A model generated the notes under the pieces. It was not told the origin of the DNA, did no database searches, and worked only from the letters and a program-made list of their open reading frames with translations. Positions 41,612-52,947 of a DNA stretch of 64,000 nt are shown in pieces (within the stretch, counting starts at the first letter, position 1; each line of letters opens with the position of its first letter). The stretch is taken from assembly GCA_007449985.2 (NCBI GenBank), contig VIIQ02000248.1:1-64000 (forward strand), in the 5' to 3' direction. Origin of the DNA: Desmodesmus armatus (lineage: Eukaryota > Chlorophyta > Chlorophyceae > Sphaeropleales > Scenedesmaceae). The translations under genes and the position numbers were made by a program.

Positions 41612-44600
41612 GTCCTTGGAACCAGCAGCAGAAGAAGAAAGGGACAGCACCCAAGCCGCGCAACACACAGACTGCCAAGACATGTGGCTGTCCCGACTTC
41701 AGTTTCAACTTTGCATGCGGGTCAGACGGTGTGACGTATGCAAATCCATGCATGGCCAGCTGTGCAGGCGCCTGGGTGACGTACATGGGCCCCTGTGAAC
41801 CAACCTGGTCCGCTGTGCCTAAGGGAAGCTCCGTCAAGGGGACTGTCATGCCTGGTGGCAGCAGCGGCAGCAGTGGCGGCAGCAGTGGAAGCTTGGAGAT
41901 GCAGCTGCCGCCCATGGGCCAGAAAGCAGCGGAGGTGGACAGTGCCGCAGCTGCAGAGCTCGCAGGTGGGTGACACGATGTGACAGCAATAGCAGTAGCA
42001 GCAGCAACAGCAACAGCGCCTGGCAGCGATGGCTGCCAGAAGCAATTCAGCAGCAGCCCCTCACATTGCAGCAACAGGAAATGCCAGCGCTGGCTAAGGC
42101 TGGACCATTGCATGCACCACCCTGCAGGTCTCTTTTCTGATGTGCATGACCTGTAGAATGTGCTTTCTGTTTCACTTCTGTTGCAGCACAGTGGATTTGA
42201 GGGTCGTGTAGCTGCCCAGTAGCTGTGTCTCTTTGCCTGGTATAATGCCCTCCGTCACTCCACAGTCTAGTGTGCATGGCAGCCTCAACTTGTGGATGCT
42301 GAGTGGATGACCAACCGATACCAAGCATACGAGCAACGCTTATGCTGGTGCTGGTACAGCACATCACTCATGCCCAGCAATGCATGTGCGTGTGCCTATG
42401 TCTCATGTGCTGCACAGGAGACTATGAGTACTATTATGACGACGGCAGGCCGCCAGTGCCAGCCCCACACAAGCCTCACCAGTCAGCAGGGTCCCCCTCA
42501 GCTGCACCCCTGCCACCCGCCTTGGTCCCCGTCCCTATCCCGGTCACCCCCTTGCCACCCTCACCCCCTCAAGATGGAACAGAAGAAGAGCCATACGAGG
42601 ATGAAATCGACCAAGGGGATGGTGGCAGCGGGGTAGTTGGGGCGCAGCCGCAGCCGATGCAGCCGTTACCTCCAGGATTGCCGCAGGTGTTTGGACCGGA
42701 ACCAATCCCTGAGGACGAACCGCAGATCCCAGTGCCGGCACCTATGCCCGTCGCACTGACATCTCCTGCACCGAAGAAAGACACGAAAGGCATGCAGGAT
42801 AAGGTCCCGATCCCTCGAGCGCCTGTGCGTGTCCCGCCTCCTGCGCCCCCTCCTGCTCCGGCGCGCAGCACAGTTCGGCCCCCAGCACCGCAGCAATCGG
42901 CGCTGCCCGACGTTGCAGGCGTGCATGCCGGGCATGTGCAGGCGCCCAAGCCGTGGGTCCTGAAACAGGAAGGCGCGTCGAAAACAATCCTGATTGGCTG
43001 CATGCTGCCTTTCGAGGGCGATCTGCAGATTGCCGGTACATCGATCTACCACGCGCTCAAGTTGGCAGTGTCAGACGAGGCGCCAAAGGTGTTGCCGAAC
43101 TTCAACATCAACGTCACGTGCATCAATACCAAGTGTGCCGACATCGCCGCGCACATGGCCATGTCAAGGTTTGCGAAGGAGAAAGCAGGTGAGGGGCCTG
43201 GAAAACAGCATGGATATGCACCATTCAGTGCCTGCGAGCTTCACGATAAAACATGCGACGTACATCTATTGAGTGCTGTACGTGACAAAAACATGCAGGC
43301 ACCACTCTACACTGCTGCAAGCTCCCAATCCAGCCAAAAAATGACTGGCATGGGGTGGTTCCACCATCTCAGATGATCTGTTGCATCACTCTCTTGCCCA
43401 AATCAACTCGCACACATACCATGCATCAGCCACTGCACACAGCAACAACCGGCACTCAACTTTTTCGGTGTGGCTGGAATCTTTGCTGTGTGCCTGCTGC
43501 AGTTGCTGTGGTGGGAGAGGTCTGCTCAGCGGCCACTGTGGCAGCAGCAGGTGTTTCCAGCAGCAGCAAGGTACCCCTGATCAGCCCAGCAGCCACAAGC
43601 CCAGCCCTCTCTGGAGAGGACCTGTTTTTCAGGACTGTGCCGTCAGACAAGTTCCAAGGCCAGGCAGCTGCAAACCTACTTATCAAGAAGGGGTACAGGA
43701 ACGTGGCGATGGTGTATGAGGACGCGGCCTATGGCTATGGCCTGGCATTCAACTTCATGGCTTCCTTTACAAAAGGTAAGGTGGTTGACCACCGCGTACA
43801 GCGGCATGCGCGCAGTGTATACAGCTTGCTGGGCTGCAAACGATGGCTGACTGATCTGTATTGAGCTTGCATCGACTGCAGGCAGATAAGACAGCGTCTG
43901 CATGAATGATCTTCTGGCAGATAATATGAAGGTCGCCCACCAGTTTATGGGATGCACATGTGCCGTGCAGTGTCCAGCTGGCCAGCATCAATCCTACAGA
44001 GCAACACTGCACAGCAGTGCACAGGACCGCAAGATCCAATTGGACTGCTAGCGCAACAGCAGCACATATACACAAGTCCTGGCTTGAGCATTCCTGATTG
44101 TGTGCTGCTGCTTGTGCCGGCGGGTGTGCATAGACGGAGGGAACGTCCCTGTGGTGGTGATGTTCAAGAAGGGCCAGGGCAAGCCCAAGCAGGACGTGCT
44201 GCAAGTCAAGGGTGACATAGATGACAGGAACCTGGACGCAGTCTTCCTAGCCACCAACAACCTCACATATGCGGCAGGTGAGGGTGCAGATGCTTGCAGC
44301 AGCAACTCCGGCACGTTTTGCGAGTGTTGTAGCAGCAGCTTGTGATCTACATAATGAGTAGCCGCACAGCCCATGGAACGGCGCTTCACAGAAAATGTCA
44401 CGTGTAAATCTGTGGCGGCATCAGCTTACTCACCAACACCAACTGTCACTCCCATTGCGCAATGCCGTGCCGTGCCGTGCTGTGCTGCTTCTGTTTCCTG
44501 CACCACCTGCAGGATTTGTGAGGGCGGCCGCCAACAACGACCTAGGCCTCAAGATCTTTGGAGGCGACGCACTTGCCGATACTATGATGGTGAATCTTCT

Positions 44601-45425
44601 ACAGGATCAACCAGACGCCCTGAAAGATCTGTCGGTTACAACTGTCAACAAGGGCAAGAACCCCTTTATCAAGAAGTTCAGGGCCGCATTCCCTGCCGTC
44701 ACGTATGGCAGCTTTGCAGCTCAGGCTTATGATGCTATGGTGGCGCTGTTGAGGGCGTATGCTGCTGCGCGGCCTCCCAGGGATGGGCCTGAGCTTGCTA
44801 AGGAGCTCAGGAAGCAGAAGTTTGAGGGTGAGTAGCTGTACCTGTTCCAAGTACTGTTACTGTTGCTGTTACTGGTACAGTTACACCTATAATTGCACGC
44901 GCACATACGTATGTGTTGCACCTGAAGCAGCCAGGTGTGGCAGCCTGATTAGGCGCTGTTGACCAACCCACACACATGCAAACATGTTGGTACTGGTAGC
45001 ACGGAAGATCATGCCAGGCCAGCCAACAAAGGCAGGGAGAGGAAGGGTCATTCCAGTGACAGAAAGCTGAACGTCAACATGCAGCAGTGAAGCAGCTGCA
45101 GCTGGACTGCAGGCTTGTGCAACTGGGATGTCTTATACATGCATGTGCTGCTGTTGCTGCCTGCTGCTTCAGGTGTTTCTGGCCCCATTGCTTTCGACAG
45201 CAGTGGCGATGCTATCCCCCACAACAGGACATACATGTGAGTGCTGCAGCTGCACCCGTCTCGCTGTTGCATGCCTGAACATGCAGCTGAACCTGGGAGG
45301 GTGTTCCAAGGTTGGGAGTGGGGTTCTGGGTTCAAACAGGGCTCAACATTTGATTGGCGATGAGCCCATGAGGCCGTGCGCCGCTGAGGCCCCACAGCGA
45401 ATCACAACACTCATGCATGTGTGTG

Positions 45426-45497
<72 letters not shown>

Positions 45498-45566
45498 AGG
45501 TGGGTGAAGCACAACACCACCACCGGTGTGCCCACGGTCAAGGGGTACATCTCCCGCATGGTGTGA
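39219..45566 (+). CDS. Secreted Kazal-domain plus type I periplasmic-binding-protein fusion
   Basis: Exons: 39219-39303, 39687-41138, 41420-41965, 42418-43188, 43503-43775, 44134-44277, 44513-44827, 45173-45236 and 45500-45566 (TGA). All phases agree (1238 residues); introns 1-7 are all phase 1. Residues 1-20 form a signal peptide (MRCRCQVLLFTLLLAGWTWG). A long Gln/Gly/Ser-rich linker follows (to about 510). Residues of about 603-641 form a six-cysteine Kazal domain (CGSDGVTYANPC core), a fold of serine-protease inhibitors and follistatin-type ECM modules. A Pro-rich stretch follows. Residues 884-1238 are a full-length LivJ/ANF-receptor-type ligand-binding domain: TILIGCMLPFEGD, VAVVGEVCSAATVAAAGV, VPLISPAATSPALSGEDLFF, YEDAAYGYGLAF and GVSGPIAFDSSGD. 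Nothing resembles a membrane anchor or kinase. I infer an extracellular amino-acid- or peptide-sensing or scavenging protein, possibly held in the wall by the linker. Confidence 0.88.
45428..45496 (+). repeat. (CTG)23 forming the end of an intron
   Basis: Twenty-three uninterrupted CTG units are followed at once by the CAG acceptor (45497-45499) of the last exon of the 39219 gene. The repeat replaces the usual polypyrimidine tract. Confidence 0.95.
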
Positions 45567-47607
45567 TGTGTGCGGGAGTCTGTCACATGTGGCGCCCCGG
45601 TAGTAACCGTGCACGACAAGGCCCGTGCAGCAAACGTCCTCAGCAGAGGACAGCTTTGATTTCTTCTCAAGACGCCATCATGGCACGGCGTGCTGAGCAC
45701 GCAAGAGCACGACAGGAACAGCCGACAGTAACGGTGCACCTGTGGAGAATGTAGCCTGGCCCAGGGCTGGACAGCTCCAACCATTCTGATCTGTTGCGCT
45801 GCTTCCAAATTATGGAATGGATCCCTGGGTCCTGGGTGCCGCATGTCGAGCGGCCCTGTACCTGTACCTCAGCACAGTCATCTGGCTGCAGCTGGCTGTC
45901 ATCAACCCCCACACTCAGGCTGATGTGTGTACAGCCTATACATGCAACAGTACAGTCAGTACTGCAGGGCGCAGCAGTACAGTCAGTACTGCAGGGCGCA
46001 GCAGTACAGTCAGTACTGCAGGGCGCAGCAGTACTGCAAGGCGCATCAGTACAGTCAGTACTGCAAGGCGCAGCAGTACAGTCAGTACTGCATGGTGTAC
46101 TCACACTCCAACAATCCTGCAGGATCTTTGGGGACCTTCACCCCTGGTTCACAAAGACACTGTTGTCATGGCCATGCGTGTTCGTGCGGTGCGGTTTTGT
46201 ACGAGGTTTTGTGCCTCTGTCAGTCCGGCTCAGCAGCCGCACTGCGCTCCTGTTTCGTTTGTCCTATCTTTTTTGAATATGCTAACAGGGCCATGGCCAA
46301 AAGACAGGGCCCGTTGGGAGGCTTGCGCAGGACCTACCAGGTGCCTGCATTAGTGGCACTTGCTGGCACCCTCTGTGCTGGCTTCACCAGTGCAGCAGAT
46401 GCACTGTTGAGTCAACATGTGTTGCAATGCCGCTATGCATACCAGACTCATAATCCAGAAAACTGAGTTGCTGGGGTGGATGGTTGGGATTTGGTGTGGG
46501 AGGCATGCCTCATTTTGGTCTCGTGACAACTTGTGGGTGGATCAAGTGTTTGTTTTGCCTTCTGACAGTATTTCAACTTGGGGAGATGGTGTGCTTGCAC
46601 TTGAATCGACTGCATGAACATGTGCAATGTTGACGGGGAGTGTTGATGTTGTTGCTGTACCTGCAACACTAGCCACGCAGCCAGCTGTTTTTGCCAGTGT
46701 GGGCATGCAGCGGGTGTGAGGAAGCAGGTATTGGCTTGTGTGCTGCTGCATTGCTGCCCTCTGCAGCAATATTCAGCAAGCACGTGATAAATCCAAGTGC
46801 AGTGTCCCTCCGTAATGTAATTGACAGCATCAAGTCACAACTGTCAGATCATGTGGCACACTACAGTATGCTGTAACTGACTGCCTCAAGTCACCACTGT
46901 TAAATGCAAGCTACGCAGAAGCCCCAGTGCTACAGTAGTACATGACCTCATGTTTAGAGGGAGCACGACCTATCATGCCTGCTTGCAGCACTGCACAGCA
47001 AAAAAGGCATGCAGGTGTCATGCCATGATGGCTTGAGCAGGTGCGAGCCAGAACATCCACAGCTGCAGAGTGCAATCTATACGTTTGCAGCGTAATCAGC
47101 ACATAATAGTTCAACGTCGTGAGTGCAGTATGTTGGCTTGCAATGTTTGCCCGCATCATAATCACCGGTTGGGCGGGAAGTCGGACTCTCCACTAGGGAA
47201 GGTCACGTAAGTCATGAAAATCAACGTGATTACGCTTATCAGCTGTTAGCAGTCTTTTTTGCAGCATATGCGTATGTGTGGAGCACCCTGACTGCTGTAA
47301 ACTTTGGGAGCACCACAAGAAGCCCGCCATATTCAATTTTGCAGGCCCTGAGGTGATACGAAACAAAGCCGTTCGCATGTTTTCTTGCTGCAATGGAAGC
47401 CACACGAAACTGGTGGCATCCGTGGTGTAAGGGTTCAGCGGGCTTGCGACAACCAGCCTGCCCTACATGCCCAGACGCCTAGGCTCCAGCCAGGTATTCT
47501 CCCTTGAGGAAGAGCCTGTATCCACAGGCCATTTTCCCAAAGCCGAGCCATCTGCTAACTCTGCCGACAGTTCTGTTGTGCGGGGATACGACAAGCAGCT
47601 CTTCATC
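45567..47607. other. Spacer with the 3' UTR of the 39219 gene and a 27-bp minisatellite
   Basis: No supported gene. A 27-bp minisatellite, cagtactgcagggcgcag-type (per unit YSQYCRAQQ in one frame), runs at about 45949-46095 with five to six copies. A small open frame begins at ATG 46294 (MAKRQGPLGGLRRTYQVPAL, 57 codons, with one hydrophobic stretch), but I cannot support it as a gene. TGTAA motifs lie near 46817 and 46872. Confidence 0.4.
45949..46095 (+). repeat. 27-bp minisatellite, five to six copies
   Basis: Units of agtacagtcagtactgcagg plus gcgcagc repeat with minor changes; one copy has lost 9 bp. One frame stays open because the period is a multiple of three. It is probably part of the 3' UTR of the 39219 gene. 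Confidence 0.85.
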
Positions 47608-50600
47608 ATGAGGACCAGCGGCAAGCTCGCGCTTGCGCTTCTGCTGCTATCAATGGCGCTTGTGCCATTGATGGCTACAAGTAAGTGCCCTTCATCAGCA
47701 GCGGTGAAAGCAGCAACAGTACTGTTGCGCCAAACTTGGCAGCAGCTGCCACAATTGGCAACATCGCAGCATTTCTTGCGTGAGAGCTGAGCTATCAGTA
47801 CTTTCTGGCTTCTGCTGGCGTGTATGCTCTTGATGCGGAGAACTCCATCGCAAGGCGGCAACTCCTGATGGTGCTTGTTTACAGCAGCTGGGGCGCTCCC
47901 AGAGCTACGAGAGGCTTCATTTGCAATGCTTTACGTGTTTGTTTTACTTCTTGCAGGCGTTCAAGAGGACCACGACTCCGTGTCTACCAGCCATCACCAA
48001 CCCAAGGAACCTGCAGACGGCACCGACAAGCAGAACGACAAGGGTACGTGTTCCGCTCTGTGGAAATTCGTTCACAGCAGCAGCATCCAGCTGCGTGTGA
48101 GGCCTTGTGGTTAGTGCTGCATCCCTGGTGGTTGCTGCTAATTAGCATTATAATGCTGGCTATGGCCAAGCATATGCCACACAGTCGCCTCTGCAGGCTT
48201 CTCAAGCTGTACAGAAACCTTCAGGCCTCAAAAGACTTGCAGCATGCATGCATGATGCAGCTGGGCAAATCTCCGCCCTCAGGGGTGACCCAACTACTGC
48301 TTTGCAGGGTGGGGAGCAGACAGCCCCACCTCACCACTCCTACTGCACACACCATGCCCATCCTTTTGCCATGCACCCACCCTATCTTCTGCTCTGTCTC
48401 CTGCGTGTTTGCTCCCACCTGCAGGCATGAGGAACCTCCTGGCCAACCTGTTCCCAATCTTCACACCTCAACAGTGGCAGGGCCCCTCTGCCGAGCTCAT
48501 GGGCAGCGAGGACAAGAAAGAAACCGAGGTCCAGAGGCGCGCCCGTGAGGAGGAGAAGCGTCAAGAGGCTGAGCAAAAGCGTCAGGAGGCCGAGCAGCGT
48601 CGGCAGGAGAAGGAGGAGGAGCGGAACCGTCGTGAGGAGGAGAGGAATCGCCGCGAAGAGGAGAAACGTCAGGAGCTAGAGCGCAAGCGGCAGGAGGCTG
48701 AGCAAAGGCGTCAGGAGCGCTGGGCGGAGAAGGAGGAGCGCCGCGCAGAGAAGGAGGAGAGGTGCGCGCGGTCTGCTTCTGACCCACAGTTTGGCAGCCT
48801 CTGCATCAAACTTGGTTAGCAAGCAAAACTCACATTTGGTCTAGAGAGTTGTGAATAAAGCAGTCGGCCACCCACTAAGCGCACCAGCCAGCCAAGCAGC
48901 CAGTCAAAATACAGCAGGCTGTTTGCAAACCCCAGCACTGCAAGCAGGCTCACAGCATACCCCACAGCATGTGCGCTGTTGATCTCGAAAATACCCCTGC
49001 TTATACCTGTTGTGCGCCTTCTGTCCCCTTTCTGGCACACTCACAGGCGCGAGAACAAAGAGGTCAACACCAAGACTCCCAAGGAGCCCAAGACCCCCAA
49101 GGTGCCCAAGACCCCTAAGGAGCCTAAGGAGCCCAAAACCCCCAAGGCCCCCAAGGAGCCCAAGGAGCCTAAGGAGCCCAAGGCCCCCAAGGAGCCTAAG
49201 CAGCCCAAGGAGCCCAAGGAGCCTAAGCAGCCTAAGGAGCCTAAGCAGCCAAAGGCCCCCAAGGAGCCCAAGGAGCCTAAGCAGCCCAAGGAGCCTAAGC
49301 AGCCCAAGGAGCCCAAGGAGCCTAAGCAGCCCAAGGAGCATAAGCAGCCCAAGGAGCCTAAGGAGCCCAGGACCCCCAAGGAGCCTAAGGAGCCCAAGGA
49401 GCCTAAGGAGCCTAAGCAGCCCAAGGAGCCCAAGGAGCCTAAGCAGCCCAAGGAGCCAAAGGAGCCAAAGGCCCCCAAGGAGCCCAAGGAGCCTAAGGAG
49501 CCCAAGGCCCCCAAGGAGCCCAGGGAGCCTAAGGAGCCCAAGACCCCCAAGGAGCCCAAGGAGCCCAAGGAGCCTAAGGAGCCCAAGGAGCCAAAGCAGC
49601 CCAAGGAGCCAAAGCAGCCCAAGGAGCCAAAGGCCCCCAAGACTCCCAAGACCCCCAAGGACAAGACCCCTGACTCCCCTACTTCTCCCAAGGCCCCCCA
49701 GACAGTCACCGCACCAATTGAGGCTATGACTGGCCCCACTACCGCTCCTGTGCCCGCCCCCGCCATCAAAGCCCCCGCCACCCCCGTGACCGCCCCCACC
49801 ACTCCTGTGACTGCCCCCGCCGTCAAGGCCCCTGACGCCCCCGTGACCGCCCCTACCGCTCCTGTCACCGCCCCCGCTGTCAAGGCCCCCGACGCCCCTG
49901 TCACCGCCCCAGCCACTAAGGCCCCCGTCGCCCCTGTGACCGCCCCCGCTGTCAAGGCCCCCACCACTCCCGTGACCGCCCCCACTGCTCCTGTCACCGC
50001 CCCCGCTGTCAAGGCCCCCGACGCCCCTGTCACCGCCCCGGCTGTCAAGGCCCCCGTCGCCCCTGTGACCACCCCAGCTGTCAAGGCCCCCCTCGCCCCT
50101 GTGACCACCCCAGCTGTCGAGGCCCCCGTCGCCCCTGTGACCACCCCAGCTGTCAAGGCCCCCGTCGCCCCTGTGACCACCCCAGCTGTCAAGGCCCCTG
50201 TCACCCCTGTGACCGCCCCTGCCACCAAGGCTCCAGTTACCCCCGTGACTGCACCCGCCGTCAAGGCCCCCGTCACCCCTGTGACCGCCCCCGCTACCCC
50301 TGTCACCGCCCCCGCTGTCAAGGCCCCCGTCGTCCCTGTCACCGCCCCCGCCCCAGCTGTCAAGGCCCCTGACACCCCCGCCGTCAAGGCCCCTGTCGCA
50401 CCCGTGGCTGCACCCGCCGCCAAGGCCCCCGTTGCCCCCGTGACTGCACCCGCTACCAACGCCTCTGCCACCCCGGCTCCCAGCGCTGGTCGCTCCCTGA
50501 AGCACGAGGGCCACATGGCAGAGGAAGCTCCCCTGGCAAGCACCCAGGGTCATAGGGAGAGGCCTACAACACCTGCCAAGGACAGTCCTGCCAAGACTGA

Positions 50601-52093
50601 GAGCCCCAAGACTGAGGCCCCAAAGAGTGAGGCCGAGTCCAAGAAGGGTGAGAGCCCCAAGAGTGAGAGCCCCAAGAGTGAGGCCCCCAAGAAGGGTGAC
50701 AGCCCCAAGAGTGAGAGCCCCAAGAGTGCAGAGGGTGACAAGACATCTGAGGGCGCCAAGGACTCCAAGGACGGTGTGAACAAGGTTGAGAAGACCAAGC
50801 CTACCAGGTGAGCTTTTTGAAGACTGCTTACCTGATGTACTGCAACTGCCAGGGGGCGTTCTGTCTTGAATAGTTCATAGACCTGCAGTGAACCCTACAG
50901 GGCCAATGGGTCAGCACAGCAGCTCAGACATGCTACAGTTGACATCAGCTACCCGAGCGCTAGCATCAGTTTGGCAAGCGCAGACAGTGTGCAGTGTACA
51001 GTTGTGAAACAAGCATGCTCGCGTTGTCAATTTGTCCATATGTCAGCTGCCTGACTCCAACCTGCTGCCCTCTGCTGACTCTGGCACCCCACCCTACCAC
51101 AGGTCTTCTAAGAACCGTCGCAACAGGAACGCCCGCCGCAACGGCCAGGGGAACAGGTACAGCGACAACAGCGTCGGCCGCCGCAACGGCCAGGAGAGCA
51201 GGTACAGCGACAACAGCGTCGGCCGCCGCAACGGCCAGGAGAGCAGGTACAGCGACAACAGTGTCGGCCGCAATGGCCAGGAGAGCAGGTACAGCGACAA
51301 CAGTGTCGGCCGCAATGGCCAGGAGAGCAGGTACAGCGACAACAACGGCAAGCAGGGCACACCAAGGGCCCTGCTGGGCGCACAGGAGTGGGGCTCAGGT
51401 ATGTCCACAGTCCAGCAGCTGCCCGACTAAGCAGTTTGTGCCCTGCTGGCTGCCTGCTTGTAGAGAAAACACAACAGCCTGCAACGAGCGCAGCTTGCAC
51501 AGTCTTGCATTCATGAATGATCAGCAGTGGACGCCGTTGATTCTTGCAGTACATTATCCTGAGGAAAGCATGTATGTGTGCGCCTGCCTCTTGCACCTGC
51601 ATGCATGCCAGTACACTGCGGTGATGCCCTATTTCAGGACTGGTTTTGGCAGAACACGTCACCTCGCGGCTTGTGCTGACCATGCTGTGTTCTGCTGCGC
51701 TGTGCTGACCCTCCTGCAGAGCTGGTGCCTCATGGTGACCACTTTGACCGCGTGCCCGTGTGGGACTCCACCCGCTCCAGCCCTTGGGACAGCCACGCAC
51801 ACCATCACGGCGACCACCAGTCCACCACCCTGGTGCCCCACGGCGACCACTTCGACCGCGTGCCCACCTGGAATGTTGGTTTCGGTAACTGGAACGTTGG
51901 CTTCGGTAACTTGGGTCGCCGCTGGCTGCTGTCTAAGCCTCGCTCTCTGCTGTCTGACAACCACCACCGCGAGGTCGTTGACGTTGTTGTGGTCCGTGCT
52001 GAGCCCCTCCACCACCACCATCACCACCAGATCGAGTGTGGTCTGGTCAGCATTGGCTGCTGGGCACGCAGGCTGATGGGTAGCAGGGCCTAA
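47608..52093 (+). CDS. Secreted modular low-complexity protein (charged helix, KEP repeats, VTAPAVKAP repeats, His-rich tail)
   Basis: Exons: 47608-47680, 47957-48043, 48425-48761, 49047-50807, 51103-51398 and 51720-52093 (TAA). All phases agree; 975 residues. Residues 1-23 are a signal peptide (LALALLLLSMALVPLMA core). Exon 3 (residues 54-165) encodes a long E/R/K/Q helix (EEEKRQEAEQKRQEAEQRR), like a stable single alpha-helix. Exon 4 encodes PKEPK/KQPK/KAPK repeats (about 171-374), then PVTAPAVKAP repeats (about 380-643), then SPKSE/APKSE repeats. Exon 5 has four copies of NGQESRYSDNSVGR. Exon 6 carries two LVPHGDHFDRVP, two WNVGFGN and an HHHHHHQ run. An in-frame ATG at 47467 would add 47 residues, but the hydrophobic core favours 47608. 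No enzyme domain is present. I infer a structural, adhesive or mineral/metal-binding wall protein; no known family was recognised. Confidence 0.85.
49062..49672 (+). repeat. KEP-type coding repeat tract (PKEPK, KQPK, KAPK, KTPK)
   Basis: About 65 near-perfect 9-bp units (CCCAAGGAG and variants) lie within exon 4 of the 47608 gene. The translation alternates Lys, Glu/Gln/Ala/Thr and Pro, giving a polyampholyte, polyproline-like chain. Both strands stay open across it because of the period. Confidence 0.95.
49690..50480 (+). repeat. VTAPAVKAP-type coding repeat tract
   Basis: Tandem units of about 13 codons (PVTAPAVKAPVA and variants) fill the second half of exon 4. They are rich in Pro, Ala, Val and Thr with one Lys per unit. 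This tract follows directly after the KEP tract. Confidence 0.92.
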
Positions 52094-52380
52094 GTTTGCA
52101 GCGCAGTGTTATGTTGTTACTTACTTTGTTACGTACCGCATGTACCGCATGTTTGATGTTGGGTTTTGTGGGGTTACAGTAAGGCAGGCCTCTCCTGCTG
52201 GCTGAAACAAGTAAAGCAGCAGGTGTCTCCTGCTTGCAGTGTGGTTTGGATGTTTTTGTGGTAGTTGCTGGTGTTGCGGTCAATGCATGCACGCCCTTGT
52301 GTGCTGCAGGATAAAGTCCATGACTGTGCCTGTTGGTCTCAGGCATCGACCAGGTGTTATCTTAGTGTGTTATCTTATTG

Positions 52381-52385
52381 TGTAA
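52381..52385 (+). terminator. Candidate TGTAA polyadenylation signal of the 47608 gene
   Basis: TGTAA, the chlorophyte polyadenylation motif, lies 288 nt after the stop codon. The reverse motif TTACA at 52505-52509 could end the convergent minus-strand gene, so the two transcripts meet tail to tail here. Confidence 0.45.
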
Positions 52386-52748
52386 CAAGACAGACTGTGC
52401 TTTGGCAACATGCGCACCACACACCTGAGTGTACTGAAGCATGGGAATGAAGCTTCCCAAACACACCTATGTATGAACTCGCTGCTTTGCAACATGTAGT
52501 AGGTTTACAAGTTGAGCTGCTTGCAGGAAGGGTTCCGGCAACACATGCATCACCAACATGCACAAGCAGCAAAAGCAGTACAGCACTGACAACACCCACA
52601 GCTGGGTGCCAGCAAAAGCTGCCTGCTGATTATGACAGCAGACATGCCGGAACAACATTCAAACAAGAATACTGCCTGCAGACAACCACAACGCTCTGGC
52701 AAAATATGCTGTACGTACTTTCCCCCCCAGTTGCAACGCACAGCAGAC

Positions 52749-52947
52749 CAACAGGTCACCCATGCAATATCCAGCAACAGCTGTCCTGCATGCACCCCAG
52801 CACACCGGCCATCAGATGTCACTGCTGTTTCAGCGCGGTCCGAGGTGAGCAGGTCACCTATGTTATTTCAAGCAACAGCTGTCCTGCAGGCACCCAGGAC
52901 GCCAAAAATCAAACGTCACTTACAATGTCACTGCTGTTTCAGCGCAG
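52749..52947. repeat. Tandem duplication of about 100 bp spanning the 3' end of the NFKBIL1-like gene
   Basis: caacagctgtcctgca and atgtcactgctgtttcagcgc each occur twice (about 52780/52873 and 52817/52926). The right copy contains the stop codon and last codons of the 52928 gene; the left copy lies in its 3' UTR. Confidence 0.8.

Noticed and set aside
45817..46353. Plus-strand frame beginning MDPWVLGAACRAALYLYL as a separate membrane protein
   Set aside because: Its length comes mainly from the 27-bp minisatellite and no exon edges were found; it lies past the stop of the 39219 gene.
48904..50553. Long minus-strand frames (Gly/Leu-rich) opposite the KEP and VTAPAVKAP tracts
   Set aside because: Shadows of the repeats in the 47608 gene. 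The plus strand has a full in-phase six-exon model with a signal peptide.
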